A stretch of 64,000 bases of DNA from Akkermansia muciniphila (GTDB lineage Bacteria; Verrucomicrobiota; Verrucomicrobiia; Opitutales; UBA953). Shown here piece after piece: positions 59,552-64,000 of this stretch. Each line of letters starts with the position of its first letter. The stretch's first letter is position 1. The notes below the pieces were generated by a model. That model ran no database searches and had not been told where the DNA came from. It saw only the letters and a program-made list of their open reading frames with translations. Location: the NCBI GenBank assembly GCA_943331445.1, contig CALQLO010000011.1, forward strand, positions 1 through 64,000. The letters are read 5' to 3'. The position numbers were made by a program, and so were the translations under genes.

Positions 59552-60379
59552 TTGCCTCCCCATTCTGTCAGTCAGGTGCTGCTGGTCATCCCGGCCTATA
59601 ATGAAGAGCGCCGCATTGAGGCGCCGCTTCGCGCTTATCTCGCGTTTGCGCGGCAGCAATCGGTGCTCCGCATCCGTATCCTCGTGGTGTTAAACGGTTG
59701 CACCGACGGCACGGCGAAAGTTGTCGCCCGCCTCGCCGCGGAATTTCCGGAGCTCACATGGATGGAATACCCTGAGCCCATCGGCAAGGGTGGGGCGCTC
59801 CTTGCTGGTTTCAGGGAAGCCCATGAGGCCGAGTGGATCGGCTTTGCCGACGCGGATGGTGCGACGCCGCCAGGCTCGCTCTTTGGGCTATTGCAACATC
59901 CGGAGGGGGATGTGTTGGTGGGTCGCCGAGAGATGTCGACCCGGCCGTTCGTTCGTCGCGCGGCGAGCTACTGGTTTAATTCTATTGTGCGGCTGATGCT
60001 CGGATTGCGGACGCTGGATGCGCAGTGCGGAGCCAAGTTTTTCCGGGCGACTTTTTTGCCAGCTATTTTAAAACACACCGATACCTGCGACATGGCGGTC
60101 GATGTGGACCTCCTCCTCTCCGCGCAGGCGGCGGGGGCGGTTATTCAAGAGCGCCCCGTGCAATGGACGGACCAGCCTGGCTCTAAGGTCCAAGTCGTCC
60201 GTACCTCGATGTTGATGTTCCTTTCAGTCTGCCGGCTCTGTGCACTCCGACGCTGGCCTAACTTCGCCACCCGAGGATTACTGAAAATCAGCGAAGCCAT
60301 TTATGCTTGGGTTGCCGGCCGCGCGCGGCGCGGCCTTCCAGGCGCGCCGGCCCACTACTCACTTTCCCCAGCCCCATGA
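59552..60379 (+). CDS. Glycosyltransferase family 2, polyprenyl-phosphate sugar synthase-like
   Basis: A 275-residue GT-A enzyme. VLLVIPAYNEERRIEAPLRAYL, VLNGCTDGTAKVVARLA, MEYPEPIGKGGALLAGF and the metal-binding FADADGATPP are in the order of the Alg5/dolichyl-phosphate glucosyltransferase group, with DAQCGAKFFRA later. There is no clear C-terminal membrane helix. It may load a sugar on undecaprenyl phosphate. The start is a TTG 6 bases after the DegT stop (a GTG eight codons later is possible), and its stop overlaps the next start (ATGAG). Confidence 0.85.
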   Translation: MPPHSVSQVLLVIPAYNEERRIEAPLRAYLAFARQQSVLRIRILVVLNGCTDGTAKVVARLAAEFPELTWMEYPEPIGKGGALLAGFREAHEAEWIGFADADGATPPGSLFGLLQHPEGDVLVGRREMSTRPFVRRAASYWFNSIVRLMLGLRTLDAQCGAKFFRATFLPAILKHTDTCDMAVDVDLLLSAQAAGAVIQERPVQWTDQPGSKVQVVRTSMLMFLSVCRLCALRRWPNFATRGLLKISEAIYAWVAGRARRGLPGAPAHYSLSPAP

Positions 60380-61011
60380 GTCTCAACATCCAATATGGTG
60401 CCGGCCTTTGCGGCCCGCCCACCTGGCGAAATTATGACTCTAGTCCGATGCTCCGCCTGCAGCGGACCCCTTTGCTCAACCTGCTCCCCTTGGCGCGCAA
60501 CGGCGCCCCCTATCCCAAGACCGTCGTATTTGGCGATGTCGTCAAAGGGTTGCCAGTAGCTGCGGGCACGGCGGATCTCGCCTACTGTTCCCACACGCTG
60601 GAACATCTCTCCTTGGCGGACTGCCGCGCCGCTCTGCGAGAAACTTGGAGATGCTTGAAGCCCGGCGGCGTCTTTCGGGCGGTATTGCCGGATATCCGTG
60701 TCATCTGCCGTGAATACCTGGCTACAGCAGGAAACTCTCCCGATGCGGCTCTGATGTTTATGCGCAACACCTGCCTCGGACTCGAGGAGACCCCCAAGGG
60801 CCTGAAGCGGCTCCGTATGATGTTCTCCCGCGATGCCCATCTTTGGATGTGGGACTACCCCGCCATGGCGGCGGAATTGGCGGCCGCTGGCTTCGTCGCC
60901 ATCCGCCCGGCGAACTTCGGCGACTCCCCCCATCAAGATTTTAATGCCGTGGAATCAGCCCCGCGCTGGGAAAACGCATTGGGCTTCGAAGCCACCAAGC
61001 CGAGCGCATGA
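60376..61011 (+). CDS. SAM-dependent methyltransferase
   Basis: A 211-residue class I methyltransferase, divergent in the SAM loop. DLAYCSHTLEHLSLADCRAALRETWRCLKPGGVFRAVLPDI corresponds to motifs II to III (HxLEH, PGG). The first part (IQYGAGLCGPPTWRNYDSSPMLRL) is that of the short methyltransferases often found in polysaccharide clusters. A later segment handles the substrate (DAHLWMWDYPAMAAELAAAGF). Probably O-methylates a sugar. Overlaps both neighbours by 4 bases. Confidence 0.85.
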   Translation: MSLNIQYGAGLCGPPTWRNYDSSPMLRLQRTPLLNLLPLARNGAPYPKTVVFGDVVKGLPVAAGTADLAYCSHTLEHLSLADCRAALRETWRCLKPGGVFRAVLPDIRVICREYLATAGNSPDAALMFMRNTCLGLEETPKGLKRLRMMFSRDAHLWMWDYPAMAAELAAAGFVAIRPANFGDSPHQDFNAVESAPRWENALGFEATKPSA

Positions 61012-61718
61012 GCCACGCCGACGAAATCGCCCGCCAGCGCCAATACTACGCAGACACCGCTGCGAAGTATGACGAGATGCAGCTCTCTGAGCATGATGAA
61101 CATCAGTTCGCCCTAGCTATCCTGTCCGCGATGATTGAGTACCACGGCATCCGCTCGGTGCTGGATGTCGGCTCCGGCACCGGCCGCGCGCTGCGCACCC
61201 TGAAGCACCGTCATCCCGGGGTGCGCTTTGTGGGCATCGAGCCCGTCGCCTCGCTGCGTGAGGTGGGCTACGCCGCCGGTCTCTCCAAGGATGAATTGGT
61301 GGAGGGGGATGTGAATGCGCTCACTGCCCCCGACGGTTCCTTTGACCTCGTCTGCGAGTTCGCGGTCTTACACCACGTGCCGCAACCGGCGAAAGCCGTG
61401 GGCGAGATGCTGCGGGTCGCCAGCAAAGGGATCTTTATTTCCGATGCTAATAATTTCGGTCAGGGCAGTGGGGTTGCTCGATTCGTCAAACAAGCGATTG
61501 CGGCCCTGCGCCTTTGGCCGGCCTTCAATTATCTCCGAACGGGTGGTAAGCGCTACCTCACCTCCGAAGGGGACGGACTCTTTTATTCCTATTCGGTTTT
61601 CGATAACTATGCCCAAGTCCGTCACGCGTGTCGCTCGGTGCACCTTTTCAATACCACCGACGCGGGGCCTGGCCTGTATCGATCAGCCCCGCATGTCGCC
61701 TTGCTTGGTCTAAAATAG
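61008..61718 (+). CDS. SAM-dependent methyltransferase
   Basis: A 236-residue class I methyltransferase. SAM-binding motif I is VLDVGSGTGRALRTL (residues 46-60), followed by GIEPVASLREVGY, GSFDLVCEFAVLHHVPQPAKAVGEMLRVASKGIFI. The C-terminal part has aromatic residues for the substrate (FYSYSVFDNYAQVR). Coupled by a 4-base overlap to the first methyltransferase, so two different methyl groups may be added to the glycan or to a terminal sugar. The substrate is not readable. Confidence 0.88.
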   Translation: MSHADEIARQRQYYADTAAKYDEMQLSEHDEHQFALAILSAMIEYHGIRSVLDVGSGTGRALRTLKHRHPGVRFVGIEPVASLREVGYAAGLSKDELVEGDVNALTAPDGSFDLVCEFAVLHHVPQPAKAVGEMLRVASKGIFISDANNFGQGSGVARFVKQAIAALRLWPAFNYLRTGGKRYLTSEGDGLFYSYSVFDNYAQVRHACRSVHLFNTTDAGPGLYRSAPHVALLGLK

Positions 61719-61735
61719 ACCTGGTTGTAACCGAA

Positions 61736-62977
61736 GTGCCTGCACGCGTTGCCCCACTCCCTTTGACTCCTCCCGCCGTCATCACGTTCGCCGGTCCGCG
61801 CGACCGCTATCAGTCAGCCCTGGCCTTGCAGGAGCATGCGGCGTTATCGCTCTTAGTGACCGACGCCTATTTCTCCCCGGGTTGGGCGACGACCAGGATA
61901 CTCGGTCGGCAGTTTCATCGCTATGCGGGGGTTCGGCATCATCCGCAGATTCCGACGACACGGGTGAAGGGCTCTTGGCGGGCGACCTTTCGGGCTGTTC
62001 TCGCGCGCTTCGACAAGCGCAAAGATTCCGCGCACTTCGCGGTGGCCGACCGCCTCTTGAGTCAAATCGCCGGGGAGGAGGCACTGCGCCGTGGGGCACC
62101 CCTCATCGCGTACAGCTATTACGCCACGGCTGCCTTTGAGCAAATGCGCGGATCAGGCTTACCTCGCATCCTTTTTCAGGTGCACCCCCACGGCCGATTC
62201 TTGCGGGATCTTTTCACCCAGGAGATCGCGAAAGTCCCCGAAGCGCGGGCTTCGCTGATGGAAGAAACGGAAATGTCGCCTCTCTTTGAGGAGAATGACC
62301 GTGCCTTTGAGCAGGCCGATGCGGTCATCTGTGCCAGTTCTTTCACGAGGCACTCCTTGGTCGAGGCTGGTTCCAAGGCCCCTGCCTTCATCGCTGGTTA
62401 TGGCGTCGACGCCGAACTTTTCGCCCCCCGCTCAACACCGCCGTCCGGCGCCGCACTGACGATTGGGTTTGTGGGTGCCTTGTCTCAGCGCAAAGGAGCC
62501 CGTTACTTACTCGCGGCGCTCGCTGGTCTACCGAAGGGAAGTGCTCGCCTGATTTTGTATACGCGCGCCGCCGTCGACCGGGATTTAATTCGCGGATTCG
62601 AGGACGTAGAGGTCGAGGTGCGTGGTGGCTTGAGTGATTCTGCCTTGGCCGCCGATTTGAAGCATTGCGATCTCGTGGTACTCCCCTCCATCGCCGAAGG
62701 TTTTGGACTGGTGATTTTAGAGGCCATGGCCTGTGGCGTGCCTGTACTCTGTACGACAAGCACCGGCGGGGCAGATTTCATCGCCCACGGCCAAGATGGC
62801 TTGGTGGTCGCTCCCGGGAGCACTTCAGCCATTCACGAACAGTTCGTCTGGGCACTTTCGCATCGCGATCAGCTTTTCCAGATGGGCCAGGCGGCCCGCC
62901 GTAAAGCGGAACTCCATAGCTGGGCCGAATACCGCCGCGAATTCTTTGCCGCGTACACCAGCGCCATCCGGCCCTAA
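61736..62977 (+). CDS. Glycosyltransferase family 4
   Basis: A 413-residue GT-B glycosyltransferase. Acceptor part: TFAGPRDRYQSALALQEHA, LIAYSYYATAAFEQM, ILFQVHPHGRFLRDLF. Donor part: AFIAGYGVDAELFAP, TIGFVGALSQRKGARYLLAAL, LVVLPSIAEGFGLVILEAMACGVPVLCT with the EX7E glutamates in EGFGLVILEAM. I chose a GTG start at 61736, 17 bases after the previous stop; an earlier in-frame ATG would lie inside the methyltransferase gene. The sugar is unknown. Confidence 0.87.
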   Translation: MPARVAPLPLTPPAVITFAGPRDRYQSALALQEHAALSLLVTDAYFSPGWATTRILGRQFHRYAGVRHHPQIPTTRVKGSWRATFRAVLARFDKRKDSAHFAVADRLLSQIAGEEALRRGAPLIAYSYYATAAFEQMRGSGLPRILFQVHPHGRFLRDLFTQEIAKVPEARASLMEETEMSPLFEENDRAFEQADAVICASSFTRHSLVEAGSKAPAFIAGYGVDAELFAPRSTPPSGAALTIGFVGALSQRKGARYLLAALAGLPKGSARLILYTRAAVDRDLIRGFEDVEVEVRGGLSDSALAADLKHCDLVVLPSIAEGFGLVILEAMACGVPVLCTTSTGGADFIAHGQDGLVVAPGSTSAIHEQFVWALSHRDQLFQMGQAARRKAELHSWAEYRREFFAAYTSAIRP

Positions 62978-63043
62978 TACGCCGTATGCATGGATCTCTG
63001 CGTCACCGCAGTGCACCATGCTCGCCGCTCTCCCTTATCGCCC

Positions 63044-64000
63044 ATGCCCTTTGCCCGCATCCTTCGCTCCACGGCCCTCTTGGCTAAAGCTGGAGTCGTG
63101 ACGGCGGTAGCTGCCGCCATCCGGGCCAAATTCATTTCTTGGTGTTTTGGGGCCGCGGGCATTGGCCTCATTGGCATCTTGAATGCTTTTAGCGCCCGCG
63201 CGACGGAGGTGGGTGGCTGGGGTTTAGGCACGTCGGCGGTCCGTACGGTGGCGGGGGCAGATGCCTCAGAGAAAAAACGGAAGGAAGCTGCCGTCCGGAA
63301 ATTTGGACGACGTCTCGCGGCGGTAAGCTTGGTCGGGGTTATTTTGTTTATCATTCCTGCGGGCTACCTTTACTTCGTGAGCCAAGAGCATGCGGTCGAA
63401 CTGCTCATCGTCGGCCTGGCCGTGCCCTGCATGGTCGCTACGGCAATGTGGACATCGTTATTGCAGGCCTCCGGCCAGATTGGCGCGCTGGTGCGCACTC
63501 AGATATTCGCGGCGGTGGGAGGATTAATCGCCGGGTTGCCCTTAATCTATTTCTTCGGAAATATTGGGATCGCGATCAGCATCTTATGGGCGGCCGGCCT
63601 CGCCGCTTTCATGTCCTGGCGGGCGGCTCGCTTGCTTGTCCCTCCGAGCGGAGCCGTGCCGCTGGAGAGTGACATCCGTGAGTTGATGCAGCTCGGCTTG
63701 ATTTTCCAGATTGGTCTCGTGCTTGGGGTGGTGGCGAGCGTCACCACCACGGCGTTAATCGTTCGGCATTATCCAGGTTGGTTTGGGGCGTCCGCCCTGG
63801 CCCATGTTGGCTATTTTCTAGCGGCCTTAGCGCTCACGAATAGCGTGCCTGCACTGATTTTTCAGGTAACCCAGATGGATTTCTACCCACGTGTCGCGGC
63901 AGCCTGCGATGAAAACGAGGCGCGTCATATTACGGAAAAACAGGTACAAGCCTGTCTCTTATTGGCGACCCCGCTGATCATGGGAATATTAACGATGGGC
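63044..64000 (+). CDS. Polysaccharide flippase (Wzx-like), cut by the window end
   Basis: The first 319 residues of a polytopic membrane protein with no stop before 64000. At least eight membrane helices are seen (for example AGVVTAVAAAIRAKFISWCFGA, AAVSLVGVILFIIPAGYLYFV, LIVGLAVPCMVATAMWTSLL, AAVGGLIAGLPLIYFFG, GLIFQIGLVLGVVASVTTTALI). The N-terminal arrangement, LAKAGVVTAVAAAIRAKFIS with GIGLIGILNAF, resembles Wzx-type exporters that move lipid-linked repeat units across the inner membrane. The ATG at 63044 is chosen; another in-frame ATG lies at 62990. The locus probably continues beyond the window. Confidence 0.85.
   Translation, partial: MPFARILRSTALLAKAGVVTAVAAAIRAKFISWCFGAAGIGLIGILNAFSARATEVGGWGLGTSAVRTVAGADASEKKRKEAAVRKFGRRLAAVSLVGVILFIIPAGYLYFVSQEHAVELLIVGLAVPCMVATAMWTSLLQASGQIGALVRTQIFAAVGGLIAGLPLIYFFGNIGIAISILWAAGLAAFMSWRAARLLVPPSGAVPLESDIRELMQLGLIFQIGLVLGVVASVTTTALIVRHYPGWFGASALAHVGYFLAALALTNSVPALIFQVTQMDFYPRVAAACDENEARHITEKQVQACLLLATPLIMGILTMG

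Overview
The window is a GC-rich (roughly 60-65 percent), densely packed bacterial chromosome segment. Nothing in it is phage, plasmid or transposase. Gram-negative markers are plain: KDO synthesis genes (kdsB, kdsD), O-antigen ligase and polymerase-like proteins, lgt, and an EpsI-type exosortase partner. Most start codons lack a Shine-Dalgarno sequence and follow short A/T-rich leaders, and GTG and TTG starts are common. Together with a RodZ-like protein, fucose-oxidation genes and several uncharacterised membrane proteins, this suggests a Verrucomicrobiota member, perhaps Opitutae-like. That placement is inference; no marker here proves it.

Layout. 1-4.1 kb: a cut NUDIX hydrolase, an aldo-keto reductase, an Fpg-type DNA glycosylase without zinc ligands, the convergent rRNA methyltransferases rsmD and rsmE, and pdxH. 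4.2-10.8 kb: a complete F1Fo ATP synthase operon, atpBEFHAGDC, with a strong hairpin between atpE and atpF and an unusually short delta subunit. 10.9-15.0 kb: a tight five-gene sugar-oxidation operon (TIM-barrel isomerase, FucU-type mutarotase, L-galactose/L-fucose dehydrogenase-like reductase, zinc alcohol dehydrogenase, sugar lactonase), best read as the first steps of non-phosphorylative L-fucose or L-galactose breakdown. 15-31 kb: housekeeping and unknown genes (slyX, SRAP protein, ROK kinase, site-2 protease, a frame-split rodZ-like gene, HNH nuclease, two tRNA-Gly genes, aminopeptidase P, pabB/pabC, CNNM protein, lgt), then a DegT aminotransferase and a structured non-coding inverted repeat. 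31.4-33.6 kb: glutaredoxin, an orphan OmpR-type regulator, a 57-residue membrane protein, tRNA-Glu and a GbsR/MarR-type regulator.

33.7-64 kb (running off the end): about 30 same-strand genes of a surface polysaccharide locus. It holds gmd/fcl (GDP-L-fucose), kdsB/kdsD (CMP-KDO), wecB/wecC (UDP-ManNAcA), a fused dehydrogenase, a cytoplasmic-looking heparinase-like lyase, several glycosyltransferases, two Wzy/WaaL-like membrane proteins, an asparagine synthase-type amidotransferase, a second DegT aminotransferase, a NeuD/PglD-type acyltransferase, two methyltransferases and the start of a Wzx-like flippase. Embedded in it is an acyl-building set: two acyl carrier proteins, an SDR reductase, an ANL acyl ligase and a FabH-type ketosynthase. 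The most interesting inference is that these genes build a short (hydroxy)acyl group on a carrier protein and attach it to an amino sugar, while the amidotransferase makes an amide of a uronic acid.

Limits: all functions are read from sequence motifs. No database search or structure prediction was run, and start codons were chosen by eye.
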